64,000 nt of DNA from Archivesica marissinica (lineage: Eukaryota > Mollusca > Bivalvia > Venerida > Vesicomyidae): positions 64,541,708 to 64,605,707 of the forward strand of contig CM026387.1 in NCBI GenBank assembly GCA_014843695.1, in the 5' to 3' direction. Below, piece by piece: positions 43,039-54,417 of this stretch. Both the position numbers and the translations under genes were made by a program. Position 1 is the first letter of the stretch. Each line of letters starts with the position of its first letter. Below the pieces are notes generated by a model. It did no database searches. It had not been told where the DNA came from and was given only the letters and a program-made list of their open reading frames with translations.

Positions 43039-43335
43039 TTTGTTAGAGGTAACAATGGGTATGTAAGGTGTTTTTCCTCGATGATAATGCAATACCAGTA
43101 CAATAAACCGGTTTTCCGATTTGTACATGTGTAGGAAGTTGTCTTTGTCGAGGAGCGAGTGCAAATCGGAAATTCGGCGTTCCAGGATTATCGGGTGTTT
43201 ATTTACCTGTGTTTATGGTTGGCTGACGTTGCAATAAGATACCCGGTACTGATACGTAATAATATATTAAACCTTTCTATGGTTTTATCCGTTTTACGTC
43301 ATTTTTAGTTTGGTATCGTTTCTTTTTTGACTCAG

Positions 43336-44317
43336 TATATATCAATTTCTTTGAGCTTGAATTATAAACTGGTTCTTACAACAGTCATCTAAACACTATT
43401 GGGATCTCATCCCTGATGGAATCGAATGCCAGGAAGTAGAGAGGAGAGGTAATGTAGATATTTGTGTCGTGGGCCTCGATCTCACAACCTCTTGGTTACG
43501 AGCCGGACATCATATCCATTGCACCCTAGAAGACTACACTCGAGGTGTTGCTAAGTTTATAGACTTGCATTATGTATTTTCAATCAATGATTTGTAGGAC
43601 ATAATTAGTTATGAGGATGTTATTCAGTGGAACGTTTGGCAGATTGTTTGAATTGGACCAAGACCCTACTAATTGAATCAGTGAACCATAGAGCCTTAAT
43701 TAATATATAATTCATATTGGTAAATACTTAAGTAATCAGGTGGACTTCATTTTTAGCTCTTTCAACTCTACATGCCTGCTCGAAGCCGTCTCATCAGGAT
43801 CTGCACTTTTTACAAGTACATGTACCAGGGATCATTCTAGAGGGCGATGTGGGTGAAATTGTCGCCCTAGGGAACCTGACTTCGCCCTCTAGGGGCCCCC
43901 ACTTCTCCCTTTTCAAACAAAATTTTGTCTAGTAACTTTAAGATACACTGGCCCATTATAAAGCACTCCTTCTATTCAAATGTTGTATTTAATGGTTGTA
44001 CTGTGCATTTTAACCCTATTTTGCAGAAGTATATTAAAGAACACCATTTAAGGAAGCGATCACGCGCTTTCTCACTTCTCCCAAAAATTCTGACCTAGAA
44101 TGAACCCTGTGTACATGTAATTTAATTATGTTTTGATAAAAACACCCCTTTTATTATATATGGACTGGTCTTATATATTAGGTAATCTAAATTGTCAATG
44201 TATCAGACACATTCCAAAAATCAATTTGGATTATATAATATTTAACTTCGTACTGCTTGTTATTGACTTTAATTGCTGGTATAAAAAATACCGTGCAAAA
44301 GTTTTGTCCTTAAGTAT
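43336..44317. other. Intron 6 sequence; weak SINE-A remnant near 43400-43510
   Basis: CTCATCCCTGATGGAATCGA and GAGAGGAGAGGTAATGTAG near 43405-43460 look like a decayed antisense SINE A. GCCGTCTCATCAGGATCTGC near 43785 resembles the 101-bp duplication at 44623. Around 43837-43900 GAGGGCGATGTG and CGCCCTCTAGGGG phrases form a loose inverted pair. No gene seen. Confidence 0.45.
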
Positions 44318-44465
44318 GTTACCAGTCTTTCAGATGGGACATTAAACTGGGGTATTGTTTTGTTCTTTACACCTTTCACGTAAAAGAACCAGAGGATTTC
44401 CGGATTGTGTCTCTGTCTGTATCCTTGCACTTTCCTCAAGTATCTCAAATGACTAATCTCTTAGT
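44318..44465 (+). mobile_element. SINE family B body fragment
   Basis: CTTTCAGATGGGACATTAAA, CGTAAAAGAACCAGAGGA and CAAATGACTAATCTCTTA match the family-B body without its tRNA-like head. Confidence 0.8.
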
Positions 44466-44479
44466 TAATACAAAATTAT

Positions 44480-44622
44480 TTTAGCTCGATTGCGAAATAA
44501 GTTCTTACAACTTATATTAATCGCTCTCGAGACCTCATTCCTGATGTAATACATCGTCATGAGGGAGAGAGAAGAGGCAATGTGGAATTTAATAAATGCC
44601 TTGTCTAATGGCACAATCGTAA
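44480..44622 (-). mobile_element. SINE family A, antisense, truncated
   Basis: TTTTAGCTCGATTGCGAAAT, AGACCTCATTCCTGATGTAA and GAGAGAGAAGAGGCAATGTG, cut at CACAATCGTAACG where the duplicated exon-7 acceptor block starts. Confidence 0.85.
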
Positions 44623-44817
44623 CGTCTCATCTGGATCTACACTTTTTGTAAACCTATTTAGAGGTATGTGGTGTTGAAAGGGTTAATTGATGTCTTATTG
44701 GTGTCTTGCAGATTATGACGAGCCGTCTCATCTGGATCTACACTTTTTGTAAGCCTATTTAGAGATATGTGATGTTGATAGGGTTAATTGATGTCTTATT
44801 GGCGTCTTGCAGATTAT
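44623..44817 (+). repeat. 101-bp direct duplication of the exon-7 splice acceptor
   Basis: CGTCTCATCTGGATCTACAC starts at 44623 and 44724. Each copy ends with TTATTGGTGTCTTGCAG|ATTAT or TTATTGGCGTCTTGCAG|ATTAT. The second is the real acceptor of exon 7 (AG at 44811-44812). The first is a decoy that reads ATT ATG ACG and meets a TAG after 16 codons. Confidence 0.92.
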
Positions 44818-45026
44818 TGATAAGACTCACTCAAGGATTCCTGTGTATGATGGTAGCCAGGAAAATATAGTGGCGTTGTTGCTTGTTAAAACACTGATAA
44901 AACTTGATCCAGAGGATGCCACACCAATCAGATCCTTGGTGGAGAATGGAATAGCCAGACCAATATTACACACGACTGCTGATAGACCACTGTTTGACTT
45001 GCTCAATACATTTCAAGAAGGAAAAG
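44813..45026 (+). CDS. DUF21-CBS gene exon 7 (CBS1 end and CBS2 start)
   Basis: This exon encodes residues 261-331 plus one base: IIDKTHSRIPVYDGSQENIV, ALLLVKTLIKLDPEDATPIR, SLVENGIARPILHTTADRPL, FDLLNTFQEGK. KTHSRIPVYDG closes CBS1 and LFDLLNTFQEGKGHLAIV spans into CBS2, as in the family phrases 'GHSRVPVY' and 'LYDILNEFQKGHSHMAVV'. Acceptor GTCTTGCAG, donor AAAG|GTACGG. The last G joins GA of exon 8 to give Gly. Both borders have been copied into repeats (44623 and 45027). Confidence 0.95.
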
Positions 45027-47075
45027 GTACGGCTTACTCAATTCATTTCAAGAAAGAAATTGTATGACTTACTCAATACATATTAAGAAGGAAAAGGTAT
45101 AACTTATTCAATGCATTTCAAGAAAGAAAGGTCTGACTTACCCAACACATTTCTAAAAGGAAAAGGTATGACTTACTCAACACATTTCTAAAAGGAAAAG
45201 GTATGACTTACTCAACACATTTCTAAAAGGGAAAGGTATGACTTACTGAACTCATTTCTAAAAGGAAAAGGTATGACTTACTCAACACATTTCTAAAAGG
45301 AAAATGTATGACTTACTCAACACATTTCTAAAAGGAAAAGGTATGACTTACTCAACACATTTCTAAAAGGAAAAGGTATGACTTACTCAACACATTTCTA
45401 AAAGGAAAAGGTATGACTTACCCAACACATTTCTAAAAGGAAACTATGACTTACCCAACACATTTCTAAAAGGAAACAGTATGACTTACCCAACACATTT
45501 CTAAAAGGAAAAGGTATGACTTACTCAACACATTTCTAAATGGAAAAAGTATGACTTACCCAACACATTTCTAAAAGGAAATGTTATGACTTACCCAACA
45601 CATTTCTAAAAGGAAATGTTACGACTTACCCAACACATTTCTAAAAGGAAATGTTATGACTTACCCAACACATTTCTAAAAGGAAATGTTATGACTTACC
45701 CAACACATTTCTAAAAGGAAATGTTATGACTTACCCAACACATTTCTAAAAGGAAATGTTATGACTTACTCAACACATATCTAAAAGGAAATGGTATGAC
45801 TTACTCAACACATTTCTAAAAGGAAATGTTATGACTTACTCAACACATTTCTAAAAGGAAATGTTATGACTTACCCAACACATTTCTAAAAGGAAATGTT
45901 GTGACTTACTCAACACATTTCTAAAAGGAAATGGTATGACTTACCCAACACATTTCTAAAAGGAAATGTTATGACTTACTCAACACATTTCTAAAAGGAA
46001 ATGTTATGACTTACCCAACACATTTCTAAAAGGAAATGTTATGACTTACCCAACACATTTCTAAAAGGAAATGTTATGACTTACTCAACACATTTCTAAA
46101 AGGAAAATGTATGACTTACCCAACACATTTCTAAAAGGAAATGGTATGACTTACCCAACACATTTCTAAAAGGAAAATGTATGACTTACCCAACACATTT
46201 CTAAAAGGAAATGTTATGACTTACCCAACACATTTCTAAAAGGAAATGGTATGACTTACCCAACACATTTCTAAAAGGAAATGTTATGACTTACTCAACA
46301 CATTTCTAAAAGGAAAAGGTATGACTTACCCAACACATTTCTAAAAGGAAACGGTATGACTTACCCAACACATTTCTAAAAGGAAACGGTATGACTTACC
46401 CAACACATTTCTAAAAGGAAAATGTATGACTTACTCAACACATTTCTAAAAGGAAAATGTATGACTTACTCAACACATTTCTAAAAGGAAAAGGTATGAC
46501 TTACTCAACACATTTCTAAAAGGAAATGTTATGACTTACCCAACACATTTCTAAAAGGAAATGGTATGACTTACCCAACACATTTCTAAAAGGAAATGTT
46601 ATGACTTACTCAACACATTTCTAAGAGGAAAAGGTATGACTTACCCAACACATTTCTAAAAGGAAACGGTATGACTTACCCAACACATTTCTAAAAGGAA
46701 ACGGTATGACTTACCCAACACATTTCTAAAAGGAAAATGTATGACTTACTCAACACATTTCTAAAAGGAAAATGTATGACTTACTCAACACATTTCTAAA
46801 AGGAAAAGGTATGACTTACTCAACACATTTCTAAAAGGAAATGTTATGACTTACCCAACACATTTCTAAAAGGAAATGGTATGACTTACCCAACACATTT
46901 CTAAAAGGAAATGTTATGACTTACTCAACACATTTCTAAAAGGAAAAGGTATGACTTACCCAACACATTTCTAAAAGGAAACGGTATGACTTACTCAACA
47001 CATTTCTAAAAGGAAAATGTATGACTTACTCAACACATTTCTAAAAGGAAAATGTATGACTTAATCAACACATCT
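45027..47075 (+). repeat. 35-bp tandem array (about 57 copies) copied from the exon-7 end and its splice donor
   Basis: Exon 7 ends GACTTGCTCAATACATTTC AAGAAGGAAAAG|GTACGG. The array unit is GACTTACTCAACACATTTC TAAAAGGAAAAG|GTATGA, so it holds exon-end sequence, the AAG|GT donor and the next intron bases. The first two or three copies are intermediate (TTTCAAGAAAGAAA, ATTAAGAAGGAAAAGGTA). Many copies keep a donor-like AAAAG|GTATGA; others have GGAAATGTTATGA or GGAAACGGTATGA. Confidence 0.93.
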
Positions 47076-47544
47076 GATGAAGACAAATGTTTTTGTGAAC
47101 CAAGTCTTGCGTCATTATGTCTCCTGCCATTGTGTTCGTCTGTCCGTCTGCTTTACCTTGTCCATGCTTCATCTCCAAATCGTCTTGTTGCATTTTTACC
47201 ATGATTGTCATAAATCATCAATATGATGATGATGATGATTGAACTTATTTACCCTCGCCTCCTTGGCATGAATCATCAGTATGATGTCTAGTTGTGCATA
47301 TTTTTACAGCGTTCTTTGTTGGGTGATTTTCTGTGAATTTACAGACATTTGAACACTTTTATAAACACAGCTTGTCCGCTCTGCATCTCCAAAACCCAAT
47401 GTTGGAATGTTCATTAAACCTGGCAGATGACATCAGTATGATGTCTAGTTATGCATATTGTAATCCCTTTCTGGTTTGATTATGTTATGCAGATGTACGG
47501 CCATTTGAACATTTTTATAACACAAAACTTGTCAATGCTTCATG
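47076..47544. repeat. Degenerate about 150-bp direct repeats, seed of the 21-bp array
   Basis: CATCAGTATGATGTCTAGTT occurs at about 47275 and 47430; CATTTGAACACTTTTATAA and CATTTGAACATTTTTATAA occur about 150 bp apart. Each is followed by a CTTGTC..GCTTCAT or CTGCATCTCC phrase, and the last copy runs into the 21-bp array. A (GAT)n run is at 47225-47241. Confidence 0.65.
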
Positions 47545-49795
47545 CCCATTATACATCTCCATAACTCCATTATACATCTCCATAGCTTCATTATACCTCT
47601 CCATAACTTCATTATACATCTCCATAACTTCATTATACCTCTCCATAGCTTCATTAGACATCTCCATAGCTTCATTATACCTCTCCATAACTTCATTATA
47701 CATCTCCATAGCTTCATTATACATCTCCATAACTTCATTATACCTCTCCATAGCTTCATTAGACATCTCCATAGCTTCATTATACCTCTCCATAGCTTCA
47801 TTATGCATCTCCATAGCTTCATTATACCTCTCCATAGCTTCATTAGACATCTCCATAGCTTCATTATACCTCTCCATAGCTTCATTAGACATCTCCATAG
47901 CTTCATTATACCTCTCCATAGCTTCATTATACATCTCCATAACTTCATTATACCTCTCCATAGCTTCATAATACATCTCCATAGCTTCATTATACCTCTC
48001 CATAGCTTCATTATACATCTCCATAACTTCATTATACCTCTCCATAGCTTCATTATACATCTCCATAACTTCATTATACCTCTCCATAGCTTCATAATAC
48101 ATCTCCATAGCTTCTATACCTCTCCATAGCTTCATTAGACATCTCCATAGCTTCATTATACATCTCCATAGCTTCATTATACCTCTCCATAGCTTCATTA
48201 GACATCTCCATAGCTTCATTATACATCTCCATAGCTTCATTATACCTCTCCATAGCTTCATTATACATCTCCATAGCTTCATTATACATCTCCATAGCTT
48301 CATTATACATCTCCATAGCTTCATTATACATCTCCATAGCTCATTAGACATCTCCATAGCTTCATTATACATCTCCATAGCTTCATTATACATCTCCATA
48401 GCTTCATTAACATCTCCATAGCTTCATTATACATCTCCATAGCTTCATTATACATCTCCATAGCTTCATTATACATCTCCATAGCTTCATTATACATCTC
48501 CATAGCTTCATTATACATCTCCATAGCTTCATTATACATCTCCATAGCTTCATTTTTTTTTTTGACATCTCCATAGCTTCATTATACATCTCCATAGCTT
48601 CATTATACCTCTCCATAGCTTCATTATACATCTCCATAGCTTCATTATACATCTCCATAGCTTCATTATACATCTCCATAGCTTCATTATACATCTCCAT
48701 AGCTTCATTATACATCTCCATAGCTTCATTATACATCTCCATAGCTTCATTATACATCTCCATAGCTTCATTATACATCTCCATAGCTTCATTATACATC
48801 TCCATAGCTTCATTATACATCTCCATAGCTTCATTATACATCTCCATAGCTTCATTATACATCTCCATAGCTTCATTATACATCTCCATAGCTTCATTAT
48901 ACATCTCCATAGCTTCATTATACATCTCCATAGCTTCATTATACATCTCCATAGCTTCATTATACATCTCCATAGCTTCATTATACATCTCCATAACTTC
49001 ATTATACATCTCCATAGCTTCATTATACATCTCCATAACTTCATTATACCTCTCCATAGCTTCATTAGACATCTCCATAGCTTCATTATACCTCTCCATA
49101 GCTTCATTATGCATCTCCATAGCTTCATTATACCTCTCCATAGCTTCATTAGACATCTCCATAGCTTCATTATACCTCTCCATAGCTTCATTAGACATCT
49201 CCATAGCTTCATTATACCTCTCCATAGCTTCATTATACATCTCCATAACTTCATTATACCTCTCCATAGCTTCATAATACATCTCCATAGCTTCATTATA
49301 CCTCTCCATAGCTTCATTATACATCTCCATAACTTCATTATACCTCTCCATAGCTTCATTATACATCTCCATAACTTCATTATACCTCTCCATAGCTTCA
49401 TAATACATCTCCATAGCTTCATTATACCTCTCCATAGCTTCATTAGACATCTCCATAGCTTCATTATACATCTCCATAACTTCATTATACCTCTCCATAG
49501 CTTCATTAGACATCTCCATAGCTTCATTATACATCTCCATAGCTTCATTATACCATCTCCATAGCTTCATTATACATCTCCATAGCTTCATTATACATCT
49601 CCATAGCTTCATTATACATCTCCATAGCTTCATTATACATCTCCATAGCTTCATTATACATCTCCATAGCTTCATTAGACATCTCCATAGCTTCATTATA
49701 TATCTTCATAACTTCATTATGCATCTCCATAGCTTCATTATACATCTCCATAGCTTCATTATGCATCTCCATAGCTTCATTATACATCTCCATGT
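47545..49795. repeat. 21-bp tandem array (about 107 copies)
   Basis: Unit TCCATAGCTTCATTATACATC with ACCTC and GACATC variants. A block pattern around 47640-48110 recurs at about 49025-49440. One copy holds a T10 run at 48553-48562. The minus strand shows long frames of a 7-residue repeat (EAMEMYN), with no coding support. Confidence 0.95.
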
Positions 49796-49885
49796 CCAGG
49801 AAGCGACATGTGCACGAAATAAATTCAATATTGCCTAGTCGTAAGTTCCTTGACTTAAAAAATAATTTCCCCTTACCTCTGTAGG

Positions 49886-50098
49886 ATTGAATCCCGCTGG
49901 GGGTGTCAAATTCATTCAAATTCATTCAAGGGTGCTATCCTGCATGCTTGCAGAAGGTTGGTGGTTCTATCCATGTCTGTGCCTTTAATAATGTCCGGCA
50001 GGGCAACCAGGGTCTTCCTCCACCAACAATAGTTGGAGAGTCGCCATATAACTATTAGTACAGCTTTAAACCCCCAAACAAACTATTATTTAAGAAGA
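49886..50098 (+). mobile_element. SINE family D fragment
   Basis: TTGAATCCCGCTGGGGGTGT, GAAGGTTGGTGGTTCTATCC, CAACAATAGTTGGAGAGTCG; it lacks the tRNA-like head. Confidence 0.75.
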
Positions 50099-50277
50099 GC
50101 CATCCATCTCTAATGTTGTAAGAACTTGTGGCTCGACCCTTTTTTGCTTTCTTTGCATATATTGTATGTAGATTCTGTGTCATAATAGAGCAACATAGAA
50201 TATGATTAAACTAAAACAACCTTTGTACCAACTTTCTTGTCTTAAGGCAAAATCTAACATTTAATAAACTGTTGCAG

Positions 50278-50423
50278 GACACCTAGCTATTGTACATGAG
50301 TATCAGGGTCGTGATGTAACGTTGGACAGAGAGTCAAGTGTGTTAGATGATGATCCACATACACCACTGTTACACAATGCTAACAATGATGATGATGATA
50401 TTATGCTGGACATAACATCTCGG
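50278..50423 (+). CDS. DUF21-CBS gene exon 8 (CBS2 strand and acidic loop)
   Basis: This exon encodes residues 332-380: GHLAIVHEYQG, the second CBS beta-strand, then DVTLDRESSVLDDDPHTPLL and HNANNDDDDIMLDITSR, an acidic loop. In plant relatives this loop is long and variable and sits inside CBS2. Acceptor CTGTTGCAG, donor CGG|GTAATA. It ends phase 0. An identical copy is at 58999-59144. Confidence 0.93.
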
Positions 50424-50436
50424 GTAATACTGTGTA

Positions 50437-50659
50437 TAGTTTAGTTTAGCTTGTGAAACAAGTTCTTTCAACTTATATTAATCACTCTCGAGACCTCATT
50501 CCTGATGGAATCCGTCGCCACGAGGGAGAGAGAAGAGGCAACGTGGAATTTAAATGCCTTGCCTAAGGGAACAATTGTAACGGCTCCAGTGGGGCTCAAA
50601 CTCTGGACGTTTCGCACCTGAAGCGAACGCGCATCCACTGCGCTATCACGGCTTCCACT
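50437..50659 (-). mobile_element. SINE family A, antisense, 13 bp after exon 8
   Basis: TTTAGCTTGTGAAACAAGTT, GACCTCATTCCTGATGGAAT, GAGAGAGAAGAGGCAACGTG, head CGCATCCACTGCGCTATCAC. Confidence 0.9.
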
Positions 50660-50785
50660 ATGATTATATACAATGTATAATTATGATATTCTAACATTAC
50701 TCGGTATTTTGACTGTATACGCAAAGATGGAATGTAACCTGCTTACATCTGCAATAAATCTTGCTTTTGTGTATGAAAATTAATT

Positions 50786-50984
50786 TTAGCATGATTGCGA
50801 AACAAGTTTTTACAATGTTATATTAATATTAATAGCTCTCGTTAGCTCATTCCTAATGGAATCCGTCACCATAAGGAAGAGAGAACAGGCAGTGTGGAAT
50901 TTAAATGCCAACAGCTAGGCGCAAACTCCGGGCCTTTCGCACCTGAAACAATCACGTTACCACTGCGCTATCATGACTTCCACA
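50786..50984 (-). mobile_element. SINE family A, antisense, diverged
   Basis: TTTAGCATGATTGCGAAACA, GCTCATTCCTAATGGAATCC, head TACCACTGCGCTATCATGAC. Confidence 0.85.
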
Positions 50985-51364
50985 AAACCATGGTTTAGCG
51001 TATGATGCCTAATGTGACATTATTTTACTACCATTTTTGTAGTTTTGTGACGCCATTTAAACTATTTTTGCACTGTTTAGATATTTTGGTAATGTTAGAA
51101 TCGAAATATGTATGTATATTTGTGCTATTTATCGTCAAATAAATCATGTTTTGTCGTTCTGAGCACCGGAATTAACCACTTAGTCCTACAGCCTGCTTGA
51201 TTAAACTCTATGCGTCAGAAATGCAAACCATCGGGTATATATGGATTCTTGCAGATGTACATGTTGCAATCTTGGCCTACTAAATCTCAACGGAAGGATC
51301 CAGAGCACAAGCTAATCACTTGTGTTCGGATTGTTTTTGCCAATAACATTCAGTAGATAGAGAA
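50985..51364. other. Intron 8 sequence, no recognised feature
   Basis: AT-rich, no gene seen. An identical copy is at about 59706-60084. Confidence 0.5.
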
Positions 51365-53110
51365 TAATTATGGACATTATAATACAGATGTGGAGAGTAC
51401 CATTCACATACATTAACCTGGGAGTCGTACACCATTTGCTCAATTATAATACAGATGTGTAGAATACCATTCACATACACAAACATTAACCTGGGAGTCG
51501 TACACCATTTGCTTAATTATAATACAGATGTGGAGAGTACCATTCACATACACAAACATTAACCTGGGAGTCATACATCATTTGCTTAATTATAATACAG
51601 ATGTGGAGAGTACCATTCACATACACAAACATTAACCTGGGAGTCATACATCATTTGCTCAATTATAATACAGATCTGTAGAATACCATTCACATACATT
51701 AACCTGGGAGTCGTACATCATTTGCTCAATTATAATACAGATGTGGACAATGCCATTCACATACACAAACAGTAACCTGGGAGTCATACATCATTTGCTC
51801 AATTATAATACAGATGCGGACAATACCATTCACATACACAAACATTAACCTGGGAGTCATACATCATTTGCTCAATTATAATACAGATGCGGACAATACC
51901 ATTCACATACACAAACATTAACCTGGGCGTGGTACATCATTTGCTCAATTATAATACAGATGTGTAGAATACCATTCACATACACAAACATTAACCTGGG
52001 AGTCATACACCATTTGCTCAATTATAATACAGATGGGGACAATACCATTCACATACACAAACAGTAACCTGGGAGTCTTACATCATTTGCTCAATTATAA
52101 TACAGATGTAGACAATACCATTCACATACACAAACAGTAACCTGGGAGTCTTACATCATTTGCTCAATTATAATACAGATGTAGACAATACCATTCACAT
52201 ACACAAACAGTAACCTGGGAGTCGTACATCATTTGCTCAATTATAATACAGATGTGTAGAATACCATTCACATACACAAACATTAACCTGGGAGTCATAC
52301 ATCATTTGCTCAATTATAATACAGATGGGGACAATACCATTCACATACACAAACAGTAACCTGGGAGTCGTACATCATTTGCTCAATTATAATACAGATG
52401 TAGACAATACCATTCACATACACAAACAGTAACCTGGGAGTCTTACATCATTTGCTCAATTATAATACAGATGTAGACAATACCATTCACATACACAAAC
52501 AGTAACCTGGGAGTCGTACATCATTTGCTCAATTATAATACAGATGTGTAGAATACCATTCACATACACAAACATTAACCTGGGAGTCATACATCATTTG
52601 CTCAATTATAATACAGATGGGGACAATACCATTCACATACACAAACAGTAACCTGGGAGTCGTACATCATTTGCTCAATTATAATACAGATGTAGACAAT
52701 ACCATTCACATACACAAACAGTAACCTGGGAGTCTTACATCATTTGCTCAATTATAATACAGATGTAGACAATACCATTCACATACACAAACATTAACCT
52801 GGGAGTCTTACATCATTTGCTCAATTATAATACAGATGTGGACAATACCATTCACATACACAAACATTAACCTTGTAGTCATACATCATTTGCTCAATTA
52901 TAATACAAATGTGGACAATACCATTCACATACACAAACATTAATCTGGGAGTCTTACATCATTTGCTCAATTATAATACAGATGTAGACAATACCATTCA
53001 CATACACAAACAGTAACCTGGGAGTCATGTATCATTTGCTCAATTATAATACAGATGTAGACAATACCATTCACATACACAAATAGTAACCTGGGAGTCG
53101 TATATCAATG
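51365..53110. repeat. 73-bp tandem array (about 24 copies) with 292-bp higher-order repeat
   Basis: Core phrases GCTCAATTATAATACAGATG, CCATTCACATACACAAACA and AACCTGGGAGTC recur every 73 bp (for example CATCATTTGC at 52081 and 52154). The GGGGAC variant recurs at about 52035, 52327 and 52619, a four-unit (292-bp) higher-order period. It ends about 35 bp before the exon-9 acceptor. Confidence 0.95.
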
Positions 53111-53147
53111 GCTCAACATTAGTTTGTTTTCTTCGGTTTTATACCAG

Positions 53148-53291
53148 GCTGTGGGTATTATAACGCTGGAAGATGTGATAGAAGAATTAATACAGGAGGA
53201 GATCATTGATGAAACAGATGTTTATGTGGATATAAAACGCCATATACAGGTGGCTAGAGCCAAAGCTGCTAGGAATGACCCTATACCCAAG
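53148..53291 (+). CDS. DUF21-CBS gene exon 9 (end of CBS2)
   Basis: This exon encodes residues 381-428: [19 protein letters not shown], then [20 protein letters not shown] and [13 protein letters not shown]-(L/M)-EDVIEEL-x-QEEI-x-DETD is the signature C-terminal CBS phrase of the whole DUF21-CBS family. [16 protein letters not shown] matches the plant-type helix YVDVHKRIRVAAAAAA. Acceptor TTTTATACCAG, donor AAG|GTGAGG. Both borders are phase 0. An identical copy is at 61693-61836. Confidence 0.96.
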
Positions 53292-53312
53292 GTGAGGTTA
53301 TATAATACAGGT

Positions 53313-53400
53313 TGCTGTCTGATTAGCAGTGGTAAGCACGCTCGCTTCTCAGCAATGCAACCCAGGTTCGATCCTCGGACCAGGAAGTATGTGAGATGGT
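53313..53400 (+). mobile_element. SINE family C head fragment, about 20 bp after exon 9
   Basis: CTGATTAGCAGTGGTAAGCA (A box), CCAGGTTCGATCCTCGGACC (B box), then AAGTATGTGAGATGGTACTG and a break. Confidence 0.85.
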
Positions 53401-53884
53401 ACTGTTGTCACAAGATAATTAAAATATTCTCCCAATGATTTGTTTGTTTATATTCGTCTGCTGGACCAGTCATGTGACAGTTGTACCAGGCTACCGATAC
53501 ACATAACGGAATGCTATTGAACAATGCTTCAGCTCTGTCAGCGAAATTAGCCTTGAACTATATAAATATTTTAAATACGGATGTAAAAGGACAAATACGC
53601 CGAGCATAGGAATACGCCGAGCATAGGAATACGCCGAGCATAGTAATACACCGAGCATAGGTTCCACCACTCTATGCATGTGTCGTTAGACCATATAGGC
53701 GCATTGTCTCAAGAAAAGCTTGTTTTTAATAAAACAGTCCTTTATACAGATCGAAAAATCATCATAGGAAGGTCATGTAACTCTGTTGGTCCCAGAGGTT
53801 TGCTTGGGGAATATCCTAGCTTTGTACCTAGCTATGTATGTCAGTTATCCATAAATAAATAAACTATTAAATCTATGTTTAGTT
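53401..53884. repeat. Intron 9 sequence with a 17-bp repeat x 4
   Basis: ACGCCGAGCATAGGAAT recurs four times at about 53597-53662. No gene recognised in the rest. Confidence 0.7.
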
Positions 53885-54104
53885 TATGCAAATTTATTTT
53901 AGCTCGTTTGCGAAACAAGTTCTTTCAACTTATATTAATCACTTTCGAGACCTCATTTCTGATGGAATCCATCGCCACGAGGGAGAGAGAAGAGGCAACA
54001 TGAAATTTAATTGTATACAATCATAATGGCTCCAGCGGGGCTCAAACTCCGGACCTTTTGCACCTGAAGTGAACGCGCATCCACTGTGCTATCACGACTT
54101 CCAC
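53885..54104 (-). mobile_element. SINE family A, antisense
   Basis: TTTTAGCTCGTTTGCGAAAC, GACCTCATTTCTGATGGAAT, GAGAGAGAAGAGGCAACATG, head CGCATCCACTGTGCTATCAC. Confidence 0.88.
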
Positions 54105-54288
54105 AAATCTATGTTTAAGTTTAAGATTATCATGTCCATCATTGTCTAAAGAAGAACTTGCCTCTCTTTGGTTTCTTGCTTTGAACCTCAGCTCTGAAGC
54201 TAACAAACAGTCCCCGTAGGTTCTTGATGTTGTCTAAGGTGGTACATTATTTTGCTCATCTTGAAGAACTTGAAACTTTACTTTTCAG

Positions 54289-54330
54289 AATGTTTGTCCT
54301 CTAGTATTACCAGCACACGTTCAGCCATAA
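54289..54330 (+). CDS. Possible alternative terminal exon of the DUF21-CBS gene
   Basis: After a good pyrimidine tract (CTTTACTTTTCAG), the phase-0 frame reads NVCPLVLPAHVQP and then TAA at 54328-54330. Splicing exon 9 here would give a shorter C-terminus in place of exon 10. There is no homology to prefer it; exon 10 remains the better match because of its length and basic composition. Only RNA data can decide. Confidence 0.25.
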   Translation, partial: NVCPLVLPAHVQP

Positions 54331-54417
54331 GTGGGTTCTGCATCAATGTCATTGTCTATGTAAATTTTATCATTCAATTGTCTGGACTGTATCTCAATAT
54401 TGATATAGTATTCAATA

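Larger units (their letters stand above)
41542..43335 (-). mobile_element. Tc1/mariner DNA transposon (DD34E) with TIRs and TA target sites
   Basis: Terminal inverted repeats CTGAGTCAAAAAAGAAAC (41542) and GTTTCTTTTTTGACTCAG (ends 43335), each flanked by TA. Inside lies a minus-strand transposase with one frameshift, and a nested SINE D near the 3' end. Total length is 1794 bp including the SINE. TIRs match over at least 18 bp, so the insertion is young. Confidence 0.93.

Noticed and set aside
47515..49696. Minus-strand heptad-repeat ORFs (EAMEMYN) that look like a coiled coil
   Set aside because: A 21-bp satellite gives a 7-residue period in any frame. No flanking gene structure or homology; ORFs change frame at unit indels.
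53124..53438. 104-codon ORF as a stand-alone gene
   Set aside because: Its centre is exon 9; the start lies in intron sequence and the end in a SINE C. The splice sites at 53147/53148 and 53291/53292 explain it better.
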